DNA from: Tethya wilhelma
Taxonomy: Eukaryota > Porifera > Demospongiae > Tethyida > Tethyidae
Direction: 5' to 3'
Length of the DNA: 64,000 bases
Assembly: GCA_964030475.1 (NCBI GenBank)
Contig: CAXIPT010000011.1
Location: 1,262,733 to 1,326,732, forward strand
The position numbers and the translations under genes are program-made. Position 1 is the first letter of the stretch. Every line of letters begins with the position of its first letter. The notes below the pieces were generated by a model. It worked only from the letters and a program-made list of their open reading frames with translations. It had not been told where the DNA came from and did not search any database. Of the stretch, positions 20,645-31,500 are shown piece by piece.

Positions 20645-22354
20645 ACCTAATGATGATGGATTCCTTCCATTGGATTTGGCAGTGATGTTAAATCACCAAG
20701 CAATAGCTAAGTTGTTGCTAAAGAAAGGTGCCAGGGACAGTGCTAAATGTAAGCTATCACTGTAAATTAATGCAATGGTATCTCAGAGCTAGGCTCACAA
20801 CAAGGCCATTGTAAGTGTCTAGACCACACCATTAGTACAAGTTGTTGATTGAGTGAGTCATGCAGAGAGGCATGGGGTAGCAGTGTTAATGAATGCCCCC
20901 ACCAGATGGTCCCATTCCTCAGATACTGTTAGTTGTGCACACTCAGACATTCTTTAGCAATTCCTCTCATGTATCACACACACAGTCTTTCGTGATCCTT
21001 CATCTCGCGGTTCTCGAATTGATGACCTNTATACCTGGAACTTCATGGATTTTCCAAGTAAGTTTATAGGGTCGACTATAGTCTGTATTATAATTGAAAC
21101 TGCACGCCAATAGATATGTTCCACAAGACGTACTTAATTTTTCGATTGCACAATTTTCTGACCTTCAATAGATACGTCGGCTGTTGAGGTGTCTGGCTCT
21201 GAATTGTCAATAGTCACAGACGGTATGGAAATGATGATCCCACATTCTAGTCCTGTATCCAACCAACTACGTGCCAGCACAGGTACTTTTGAGTTTGTGT
21301 CAGGAAGAACACTCAGCCCTGTTGCGGGATGTTTTCGTAGATCTTCAAGGTCTTATGAATCTCAAGAAGTAAGGCTACTTTACGTGTACATCATGGCATG
21401 CATGTACATATCATATAATTTTTATGTACACAAAGACTGCTTTAGTGCATGTGGTGCATGCATACTGTAGAGCTGGAAATTTTTGAGGAGCATAAGTTTT
21501 GCTGTTTTGGTGGTTCTCTAGTCTCGCGGGCCAGACAGTCCGAGAGAGGGAAAAAGGAACATCTGGTATAACTGTAGGCCAGTTTCCGTGTGCAATTGGA
21601 ATTTAATCAGTGTGACATAAGGTCCGGCATCCTGTCGCGTGAAAGAAAGATTCTTTGCCAGAAGACTTTAGTTTAGCTGTAGCTTTCTTCTTAGTGTATT
21701 CCATGCAGTGTAAAGAAGTCATGAGTTTGAGCCATCATCTACACACAAACCACGAAAGTTCATTCTTACAAAGCTTATGGACGTGAATATTCGTGGACAA
21801 TGATTATACAGCGCTATGGTCTCACAAGAGAAGAACGATCTGGTTGGTTTCAGATTTGGCAGGAAATATGCGGTAGAGTGCCGCAGGTTGATCCTTGAAA
21901 ATTGGATTGAAGAGTTTTATAATGCCTTTTTGTGAAATATCCTTTTTTTTTTATCTATTTGGTATCAGGAGCTACTATAGGTAATCATAATTTTGTACAT
22001 ATGTAGTTCCAATTGTGCAGGACTCACAGTATGTTCAGAGTAGACTAGAAGACAGAGTGGCAACCATAGAGCAGAGACTACCAAGCTATGAGTCCAAGAT
22101 TGCTGACCTTAATAGGCAGCTGGAGGAAGAGAGACGAGAGAGAAGAGCTGAGAGAGAAACTGTTGAAGAGAAACTCTCAGAACTGATTGACATGATGAGG
22201 AGGAGAGGCACGGAAGAAGATCATTTCAAGACACTAGAGGAGAAGATGTCCAGGCTGACTGAATTAGTGGAAGATCATCTTTGTTTGAAAAAGTTTGATG
22301 AACATCAGTTGGAAGAAGAGGATGATCATGGTGGTGGATTGAGACAGGAGATGG

Positions 22355-22397
<43 letters not shown>

Positions 22398-23370
22398 GGG
22401 AGTGAGCAAGTGAGTGTGCTTTGGGCTGTGTCCTGTGTGTATGTACATGCATGTGTGCACATTAAGTGTTTGTATTATGCTTATGAGTGTGTGTATGGTC
22501 TGCTATCATGTACCCCATCTTAAGAAGTGGCTAGTCCACTGTACATGGTGGGTGGTATATAGGAACACACATTGTATGTTCACATGCACACATAAAACAC
22601 CTGTGCCCTGGACTGTGGAGTATTGCAATTCAGTGGGTACCAATCATTTGAACCCACTTAAGATAAGAGTATGTATGTCACTGGGGTTAAACTCTAAACA
22701 AGCTATCACAATTAGCTAGCCTGGGGAGCGTACATGCAGATTGTATCAGACGAGGTACAGACATGCAGTACGTAACGTTGACTGCTGTGCTGGCACTAAT
22801 TTTAGCAGACGTTAATGTTAATAAAATGCATGTTCCTGGATCCTAGCTCTCATGATGCCACTGTACTCTATCATTAGGAGAAACTATCAAAATAAGTTTT
22901 AGCAACTGCACAACATTATGTCATACTAATTAATGCTCAGCATCATACCTCCTCTGATTGAGGTTTACATTAATTTTTACAACCAGTGCCATGTAGTGAC
23001 TGCATGTTAATCATGATTACAGGTTCGTCCCCCTCTAGACCACAAGCTCCACCCACCCATTAACGACCAGGGACCCACCTTATACAGCCTACAGGTAGTC
23101 AATCCAATCGTGGACGACCGTGAACTCTCAGACCAACCATCATTAGTTCTCCTTCAAAGAATTAACCCGATTTCAGAAGACCATGATGACATTCCTCCAA
23201 ACCTCCTCAATCTTGGCTACCATTCTCTCGGTGATATGGCGTTGGGTGACCAAGTGTCTTATTCCTTCCTCCAACAGATGAACCCCATAGCAGTGGATGA
23301 GGGACAATCAACACTTACAGAAGACTCAGGTTACTCTTTTCTCAGTTTTATCAACCCAATTTCAGATTGA
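20645..23370 (+). CDS. Ankyrin-repeat / coiled-coil protein (5' incomplete)
   Basis: Five exons join in phase: 20645-20748, 20986-21057, 21172-21368, 22021-22356 and 23023-23370, giving 351 residues to a stop. Exon 1 is an ankyrin repeat (DGFLPLDLAVMLNHQAIAKL then LLKKGARD). Exons 2-3 are Ser/Thr-rich. Exon 4 is a strong coiled coil (RLEDRVATIEQRL, then KIADLNRQLEEERRERRAER). Exon 5 is an acidic tail with a repeated NPI motif (VVNPIVDDRE, LLQRINPIS, LQQMNPIAV, LSFINPIS) spaced 19-27 residues apart, a possible short linear binding motif. There is no start codon upstream. More ankyrin exons are expected to the left, but an inverted copy of exon 5 sits there. The exon-4 donor is GAG|gtgtgt within a GT microsatellite. 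Likely a cytoplasmic scaffold; the family is not recognised. Confidence 0.72.
22357..22396. repeat. (GT)n microsatellite at a splice donor
   Basis: The GT run begins exactly at the donor of exon 4 of the ankyrin gene, so several in-register GT donors are available. Confidence 0.8.
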
Positions 23371-23607
23371 GATATATATCTATGTTCATGTCTTAATATT
23401 ATTGTGCTTTTCAATATCTTATTAATTTTGTGAGCTCTTTTCTAACTTGTTATGTTGCTTATCTGTGGAATAATACCTATATATTCAGCCATATAGATTA
23501 TATTAAACGAATTGTACTCTGCAGCATTGTCGCTACAGGTTGCTTTATATATAATTATTAAGTGAAATCATTGCTTGAATATATACCTATATTAAACCAG
23601 CAACTGC
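23033..23607 (+). repeat. Inverted duplicate, right arm
   Basis: Partner of the left arm at 19976-20527. It carries the last exon of the ankyrin gene and its 3' flank, down to the shared phrase TATTAAACCAGCAACTG. Confidence 0.85.
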
Positions 23608-23809
23608 ATGTACGCAGCATATATGGTAACTCAACAACAGCAGAAGCTGAGGTATGGTTACTTACTGTAATTATATTAAAGTAATGGGAAGTGTTCATGC
23701 ATGATTTTGCTCTGTACAATAATATTATAATAGCTTATCATTGCATGGAGTCCGCAATTGAGGAATCAAGCAGCTCCTATGTGTCAGCCGAATTATATTG
23801 AAATGTATC

Positions 23810-24120
23810 AAATTTACGAATGCATTAATCGCAACTCTAGCCCATCAATGAACCAGCCACACCAACAATAGTAGAAGATGCTCGTTTAGAGAAGTTGAAC
23901 GAAAGAGATGAAGATCAGAAAAATGATTATGTGGTTGATGATAAACCAGAACAAAGTAGAGGCCAATTTCCTGATCAAAGAGCAGATATTGAGGTGCATG
24001 ATAAAAGAATTAGCTGAGGAAAAGACACAGAATCAAGCTTTACTGACAAGTCTTGGGTATGTAGAAAAATTAATGGCCCAGTTCAAGATGCTTTACCATC
24101 TAGAATATGAGCCTGTATAA
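23810..24120 (+). pseudogene. Possible decayed charged exon
   Basis: Two frames together read like one charged, coiled-coil-type exon: INEPATPTIVEDARLEKLNE in one frame, then IKELAEEKTQNQALLTSLGY and VEKLMAQFKMLYHLEYEP in another, with a shift between. It is in line with the ankyrin gene's strand but after its stop. Low confidence; not recognised. Confidence 0.3.
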
Positions 24121-25863
24121 CGACCAGGTATATATATAACTTGTTAGAATTGAAAGGAAAGAATACAATCGATACATCTGATTTCCTCTTCTAATGAGTC
24201 TAGTCCTGTTCGAACAGACCACTTCTGGATTTGGTTTTTTTCAATTCCATTGTAAAGCAAATAATATTATAAGTAATATTATTATACTGTAATTTTTTAT
24301 GAGCTTGAAAATTATTATTCTTCGTAGGTGTAGTACTTAATATAGTCTCACAGGCCAGACCTCCTCTTAGACATCTCCATGATCTACTAACATTTTTCGT
24401 ACAGTTAAATTTGTGGCCTAATAATTGATTTTCGTGTTATTCCGCGCGTACATGTATTTTTGAAAGGAAATTTCCGCGACTATCACATGACTTTGAGGGG
24501 GAGGGGCTGGGTGAGGGTTTGGTGTATACAGCACATACTAAAAATTTATTGTGTATGAATCGAGGTATCAATATGGCTAGCAGTAGATCTAAGACAGTTA
24601 ATGTATCTGGAATAATTACCAGCAGCAAGTCAGAAGTCCCCACAGTGGTGAGTACTTATCAATCTATTCGACAGTTGACGTTTCGAGTCAACTTTGGTCG
24701 AATAATGTGTATTGTTAAGTCAGTTGTCGTTGAAGTTGCTGTGGAAGCATATTCCAGAAACCTAATATCTGATAATCACAATAGTGATGCTGCTAATCCT
24801 ACTATTAATGAATATGTACGGGCTTTGAAATTGTTGCAAGTGATAATGAGCCGGATAGAACAGAGTGATGCTCATTTTGACACTTTCATCAATATCCTTC
24901 AAGAAATTAGATTCACTAGTGAACTTGCTTGTGAGTTAAAAATGGCAGTTGATCCTACATTTGAGCTTCCTACTCATGTGAAGACCAGTGAACTCTCTAA
25001 ATCTGGTGGTGCATTAGAATCATCGGTAGATCCTGGTTTCCGATGTCCCTGTGGACAATGTAACATCAGGAAATATCTGACAGATCGGTCTACATGTCCT
25101 AAACTACAGGATACAATATTTCCATTCCTTGATCATAGTAATCTAAAACAAAATGAAAAAGACATTCTGGAACATCAACTGATGTATGATGCTAATATGA
25201 TCAAAGGAGAGTTTAAGAAAGTTAGAGATTTAGTTTTCGAAGCTTTAAATACATCACCTGTGAGCGAGATTAAAAGTACAGTAGAAGATTGTGGAGGAAC
25301 AAATTATATTAAACCTATTCAGGAAAATTTACATGGTGACAAATGGAACAAAATCACAACATTGCAAGAGTTAAAATCCTTTTTGATTCGTCATAAATTT
25401 CTTTCTTTTTTCAACTATGAAATCTTAAAAGAAATAGTTGAAAAACATTGCAAAGAGTGTAAGCAAGATGTAGAAAATTACCTTCAAACATTTCAAGAGT
25501 TCTGTAAGCGAAATGTTTTTGAAGTAACCTCAGATATCTTTGGCTCACCTTTTAATTCAGATAATCTTTTAGTTGTAAAAGTAATAGATGAAATGTGGTT
25601 TGATGCTAAACGTGATAGACCCGAATGTTCCTTAAAGGGGGGCTGACATGCAAAATTTTTTTTTCACCAAAATGTACTTTAAGTGGTGTAAGTTAGAGGA
25701 AAAATAGTCAAAAAAATCACAAAAAATTCTAAAGCAGTAAAAACTTGCATGATTTGAGGTGAGCTGAATCCACCTGGAAAGGCAAATTTCTGTATTTCCT
25801 GTTTGGGTGGAGCTACTACGTGACGTCACGGGGGGAACGTTTCTACGCGTTTAGTAGCTAACT

Positions 25864-26690
25864 AATGGCTGAACACAGCTCTTCCTCGAGCCACAGCTCT
25901 GCTATTGACAACAACAACGATGATTCAGTGCAAGCAGTAATGTTTTGAGCCTTGGTTATTCATCATCTCCCTTTGAAAGCCAAGTCAGTGCTTTAGATAG
26001 TGATGGAAGCTCACACTGAATTGAACCATCATGACTCTGACTAGTATCATTGAGCCATCTGCTGGAAGTGACAGCAGTGGAGACTCTGAAGATTCGTCTG
26101 ACGAAGATGCAAGACAGGATAGGCTAGGAAACACTGATTGGTGAGTCTATCTGCTATAAATTTCATACATTTTGTTTACAAATATTAATTTATGTTGACA
26201 ATTGTAGCTCAGGTGGCAGCATGGTCCAGGCACTGTGTTCAGTACAATGTCAACTGTCTGTGCTGCAAAAAAAAAAAAAAATCTCTGTGACAAGATGGAA
26301 GCTGAATCAGATACAGGCAATTGTATAATCGAACATGAGGTGTTTGGTGCTGTATGTTTGGGTTATACAAAGTTGCTTCTTCACCTACCGATATCTGTGA
26401 CTGTGGTGACCCTGACATGAGTGAGTTAACCAAAATAGTATTATTATAGCTATTGTACATTAATTTACTAACTGCTTTTCATTATCTTTTCAGGCAATAC
26501 AGGTTTACTGCTTACTGACAGCTAACCTACTCTGCTGGAGGTGGTTAGGAAGGACAGAACGAGTTACGTTACCTATCAGTGTGCTGTCTCAAAAATATCT
26601 ATAGCTACTGATGGGCTTTATATTGGATTCAAGTACCCAGCCACCACTAACATAACTGAACAGTGACACCATCCAAACATGTCTCACAAC
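25864..26690 (+). pseudogene. Decayed P2X7-type cysteine-domain gene inside the transposon
   Basis: Exon-like fragments within the TTAA element. The first (25864-26140) is Ser/Asp/Glu-rich, with a frame break and a donor GATTG|gtgag. After an intron, pieces in different frames read VNCLCCK, KMEAESDTGNCIIEHEVFGA then VCLGY, RWLGRTERVTLPISVLS and DGLYIGFKYPATTN. In this order they match the pattern I know for the P2X7 intracellular-type domain (CxCC, then EH.F..VCL, then LG..R..IP, then Y.GF) that is widespread in sponge and cnidarian genomes, often with transposons. Stops and frameshifts separate the blocks, so it is dead. Identification is from motif order only. Confidence 0.5.
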
Positions 26691-26699
26691 TTGAACAAT

Positions 26700-27740
26700 G
26701 ACCCACATTGTTCAAATGAGAATCTGATAATATTTAATGTCATGACTTTTGATGCTTATCAACCTGAGGTCCCTTCTACTGGCTATACTGAGAGGAGCTG
26801 GGGTCAACTGAGTGGTTTATTCCCTCTGTACATTGTCTAATGGTTGCTTTCATATAGGTACATCAAAGTATTCTGCAACAGAACGCACATCTGGCTTAAT
26901 TTTCACCTACAGACCTATAAGTAATAAATACTATGTCCATTAGAGTGGAGCACTGACTGTAAATTGTATATAATAAACAAAAAATTTTTCACCATGTATA
27001 ATGCTAAGTACATCACGCTTTGCATACGAACAAAACTGATTTAATTTTGTCCTGCTGCTGGTTTGAAACCTTCCTTTCTGGGGTAACTTAAACTCCAGTA
27101 TCACATTGGAGCTGGGATGCTGCTTCCTCAGATGCTATACTTGTCTCTTGTGTGGGCTCTAGTTCACGATCCAGTTAGTTTCTAGTAGTAGATGTGCATG
27201 GTCACAGTAATATACCAGCTTGAAAATTGAATGCTATCTAATTCTGTCCTGTATACATGAATTGCAAAATCTACTAGGCTTACCCTCTCTCTCTCTCTTC
27301 ATAAGCAGCTCTGAGTCTGCCACTATTTGGCTTTGAACCATCATGGATATTGGTGGCCTGCTTGATGCTTTCGATAACTGAAGTCAGTACCACTGATCAG
27401 ACTGAGCCTTCTCAAAACTTGGTCTTGCACTAGATACTTGGTGGACCTCTGGAATATAGTTGGAATGGCATCAGATTTATGTCTTCTTCTCTTCTGCATG
27501 CCCCTCAGATCTGATCAGAGAAGTCAGGCAACCTCAAAATGGTCTCAGGCTGGACCTGACCAATTTGCTCTTGTTCTCTGTATTTTTTTTTGCCCATTTG
27601 CAACGTATAACAGGATCTTTGGGAACTTAAAAAGACTGACATCTTCACAATATGTGTTAGAACATCCTGCAGCAACTCAGCGCTTCACTATGGGGGCTAG
27701 AAAACAGCAACCAGGCTATGCTTTGTGCTTCTTTGCGCTG
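26700..27740. other. Transposon interior without recognisable gene
   Basis: Rest of the TTAA element. An ORF at 27438-27758 has no features of a known domain. No transposase motif was found. Confidence 0.45.
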
Positions 27741-29009
27741 AAGTCGTTCCCCCCGTGACGTCACACGTAAACCCCGCCCATCAAGGAAATACATTGCAAT
27801 CTCATTTTGCAGTGATTTTTTAGCTCAATTCTTGGGGTTATTGTCCACTGTAAAAAAAAAACAAGCCTGATATTCCAAATGTACACCACCTGAGCTACAG
27901 TTTGATACCAAAAAATAATTTTTTCAGTTTTTCATGTCAGCCCCCCTTTAAGTGATATTAAACCTATTCAGTTAAAAATTGCTGAAGTAATTGGACACAG
28001 TGACCGTTTTATTTCGCTAATAGATGTTGGAAAGGGTTGTTTACAGCTGGTGTTTGAGGATTTATTGTGTCAAGAAGCTTCTATTTCCCTCTCACAATTT
28101 CACAACAGAGTGATCTGATAAGACATGGTATTATTGTTGTATGCCAGCCAAAAGTACACTCACCACCAACAGTTACTAAGACTAGTACTCCTGACACTAA
28201 GACCCCTCTCATCCAAGAAACCATGGACAACAAGTCTTCTAATCTATCAGCTAGATCAAAACATAATGTGGAGAAGACCCTTCTTGCACCCACTGTTGAC
28301 AGGACCCCTTTCATTTCACCCACTAACATTAAAACTTCCCAAGAACAAGTGAGTTTGCCTGTGACTGCATGTATTCGTGGTTGAGAGGTTAACAGGCATT
28401 CAGCTATTGAAAGATTAATAAAGTAGTTAAAATATTATGTCTATATTAATAAGATTAATTTTGTTCTTAGCATAAACTGGAAAAAGTCCATCTACGAGAA
28501 AAAAACCTTATAGTGAAAGATCTTGAAAAGGCAATAGTAAGTCGGTGTCTATATACATAATTATACCAGTAATAAAAAAATAGTAAAAAAAACAACAACA
28601 GGCCACTGTGCATAGCCACCAGTGATTTTGATGCTCCAAAGAATCGAACATGCAAATAATTATTAATCACTTTCTCAATCTCATAGCATGATCTACTCCC
28701 CTTCCCTTGATTTCTATCACCATGCACCTCTCATACTTGCAGGCATGGAAGAGGACAATCCTAAAGGACTGGAAAGAAGTGAGTTTGCATGTTTCTATAA
28801 AGGGCCATTTATAGCTGGTGATGGAATCATGTAAATAGTGTGTCTCTTAGGAATCTAATCAATTATAGTGAGTTGTGGTCACTACAAATTAACCTTTCCT
28901 ACTCTCTGTGCATGGTCACTCATACAGAGTAAGGCATGCTATGAGAATTGGCAGAGAGATGCTGAAGAGGTAATGATGAGCTAGTATAACATGCATGTGG
29001 TATGATAAG

Positions 29010-29036
29010 GTGTGTGTGTGTGTGTGTGTGTGTGTA
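29010..29036. repeat. (TG)n microsatellite ending at an N
   Basis: GT run followed by a single N at 29037, probably an assembly join. Confidence 0.7.
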
Positions 29037-29037
29037 N

Positions 29038-29125
29038 AGACCATTCCTTGTTCTAACACTTTTTACAGCACTGCCCATTCCTACACTGCTTATTTTTTTG
29101 AAAATTTTTACTACTTGTATATATT
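29038..29125. repeat. Palindromic repeat family, single arm, copy 2
   Basis: Matches the right arm of the element at 9761-9860 (CACTGCCCATTCCTACACTG, then TTATTTTTTTGAAA). It starts at the N and lacks the other arm. Confidence 0.75.
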
Positions 29126-29428
29126 AGCATGTATATGCATGCACGCAAGGCCTTCATGCATCAGTTTTTTATATTTCTGGCTGAGAATTTGTCTCGAGCT
29201 TGAGTCATTATTTTGAGAAAATATGAATCCATTGCAAACTTTGGAAGCAAATTTGCAAATCTGCATCGAAGTACGTAATGTTAATTAACATCAATAAATA
29301 AACTTAATAGCTAACATTGGTTATAACAAGCATTTAAGTGATCATACACATGAATTATTGGAAATCAGACTGTGCATGCGCACACGTTCACTTCTAGCTA
29401 TGTCTGGCCAACAGTCAGATTCTGAATT

Positions 29429-31401
29429 CTATTCTTGTTTTGATTTCTGTCCTCTATATCCAGCAGCAGTTCTCATCTTTGTTAGAGCCAAGACTGTTAT
29501 CCAATCAAACAGAGGCGTTGGGAAGAGTTTTAAAATGATAGCCTGCATTAAGTGTGCATATGTATCATAGTATTGAATGTAGACATGTGCATACATAATA
29601 TCACGTTTAAAATAATGACGTGTGCATGGTTCGAACCTATATAGTCTCGCGTGCCAGACCCCCATTTTTCGTTGGGGGTCTGGCACGCGAGACTAGGTTC
29701 GAAAGACCTGGGTTCAGTGAATCCCAGCTAGATCTCAAGATTTTTTCCCAATGAAATAGATGCTGTACATTACAGTGCTAGCAGGAAAGAGCTAAGGAAA
29801 AATATTTTTTTAAAAAAATTCATGATTCAGGCAAAAGTAAAAATTCACAAAGAAAAATCCGTGCGTAAATTGGCTATGTTTGTCTTGAGCATTGCTTCCT
29901 GTTCCAAATAATGATGTCATACTTGTTGAGTCAAGGAGGGGAGGGGGAGGGTACTCAAGCACGTAACCTGACCTCCTCAGATACAGCCTCATGCAAATGA
30001 TATATCACCTGTAAGACATGTCCCAAGTATCCATGTGTCATTCTCTCCACTCCGATGGTGGCCACTGCTGATCGGGCGAAGGTGACTTCATCAGGTGAGA
30101 AAAATCCTGGTTTAGCACCACTCCAGCCTATCAGTGCCGTCACTACTGCAAAAGGCATTACACACTGCAAGAGAAAAGAATATCATCATACATAATTTTA
30201 TTTCTATATATCAGTGACACGAAATAGAAATTAAATAACCCAACATAAACACTCCGCAAGCAGTTCTTGCCTATATGTGTAGTTTTTCCAAGTACTATAG
30301 TCGGAAACTTTTAAATTGCTCAAGCCTATACTTTTGAACATAGTCTCCTGGTGTGTTCACTTTTCTCCCCTCTCCTTAATTTTCGACCCATCTTGAAAGC
30401 CATGCAACCAGGAACACACTATTATTGCAGTCATACCTGTACTGTGATTCCCTTGGAAGAGCATTCCTTGTGGAGGCCATTGGAGAAAGAAATGGCAAAC
30501 CTCTACAGAAAGGAAAGATGAGAAATTAAATTTTGAGTGGATAGAGAATACATACTTTATTATGGGTGATGTTTAGGTTTGAGAATATAGCCAGAGGTTA
30601 AAAACATATGGGGTTAATAATGAGATTCACGATGTTGATAATACGTGCCAGTCTAGCCTGACTACACTGTCTAGACATGGATGCTCGTTCTCCCAGTTCT
30701 TGTGGTTGCTTTTCCAGCTTGCTATAATATTATACAACTTACCAGTCAAAAGTTAGCTCGAAATTTTGAATTGGTTGGATAATAGAAAGCTATTCAATTT
30801 TTTCTATCAGCATTCTCAAACTAATGGATTTAATTGGTATTATTGCTAATAATACTATAATTATACACTCTGAAAACATAAAAAACAGCTTTACTAAGCC
30901 AACCTACAAAGGAGTGGGCCCTCCTATTGCCTATACACAGACATAAATAGTATAGCACAAAATATTGGTGGGAATAAAGTTGACAGCACATATGGAATAC
31001 ATGTATTGCTGCATATGTTACGGCCAAATAAAATCTGCGAATCATATGATGTGCAATAGTGCATGACTGTTTGGTGGATCTAATATTGGCAATCCTTATC
31101 AAACCGCCAAAATCCGCCAAACTTTTTTGTGCTATATCGTAATCTCTAGTGAATTGTATTAGGATGAGCCACTCCCAGTGCATAGGTTTGAGAACTAGGG
31201 CCATGCCCCGATCCTGAAGTGGCTTATGAAAATGGATACAATTTAACTCTGTGACAAATAGGTAGTGGCTTTTTACCTTTGAGGCTGCATAGACTATTGA
31301 CATGGGGCAGTCCATCAAACCCACACTGGAAGACACATTGACAATGACTCCTTTCTTCTTCTCCACCATTTTAGGCAACAGGAGCTTGGTCATCTTATCA
31401 T

Positions 31402-31436
<35 letters not shown>

Positions 31437-31437
31437 N

Positions 31438-31500
<63 letters not shown>

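Larger units (their letters stand above)
25632..27951. mobile_element. TTAA-specific DNA transposon, 2312 bp
   Basis: Element 25636-27947, terminal inverted repeat AGGGGGGCTGACATG (perfect 15 bp), flanked by TTAA on both sides (25632-25635, 27948-27951). A second perfect 20-bp inverted repeat, GTGACGTCACGGGGGGAACG, lies inside at 25820-25839 and 27745-27764; it contains the CRE-like palindrome TGACGTCA. TTAA targets are used by piggyBac and Kolobok elements; the ends do not let me choose. It is inserted in the coding exon of copy D, and the sequence on either side of one TTAA is contiguous with family members, so the insertion is precise. Confidence 0.9.
24573..28969 (+). pseudogene. Death-fold family, copy D, split by a TTAA transposon
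   Basis: Start MASSRSK at 24573, by analogy with other copies. The first part (to 25635) reads cleanly through the CARD-like domain, FRCPCGQCNIRKYL, FPFLDHSNL, SFFNYEILKEIV, CKRNVFEVTSDIFG and KVIDEMWFDAKRDRPECSL. It is then interrupted by the 2312 bp element 25636-27947. The frame resumes at 27948 with SDIKPIQLKIAEVIG and DVGKGCLQLVFEDLLC. A one-base deletion near 28083 (one T missing before CCCTCTCACAATTTC) shifts frame before the final SDLIRHGIIVVCQP block. The coding end (SQEQ|gtgag, 28349) splices to coiled-coil micro-exons at about 28471-28537 (KLEKVHLREKNLIVKDLEKA), 28741-28779 (AWKRTILKDWKE) and 28928-28970 (SKACYENWQRDAEE). Unlike its relatives it lies on the plus strand. Confidence 0.85.

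Noticed and set aside
22226..22462. Minus-strand His-Thr-rich ORFs
   Set aside because: Translation of a GT microsatellite opposite the real coiled-coil exon.
25632..27951. Calling the TTAA element piggyBac
   Set aside because: The target site fits, but the ends do not match a piggyBac start that I can be sure of and no transposase is visible; Kolobok is equally possible.
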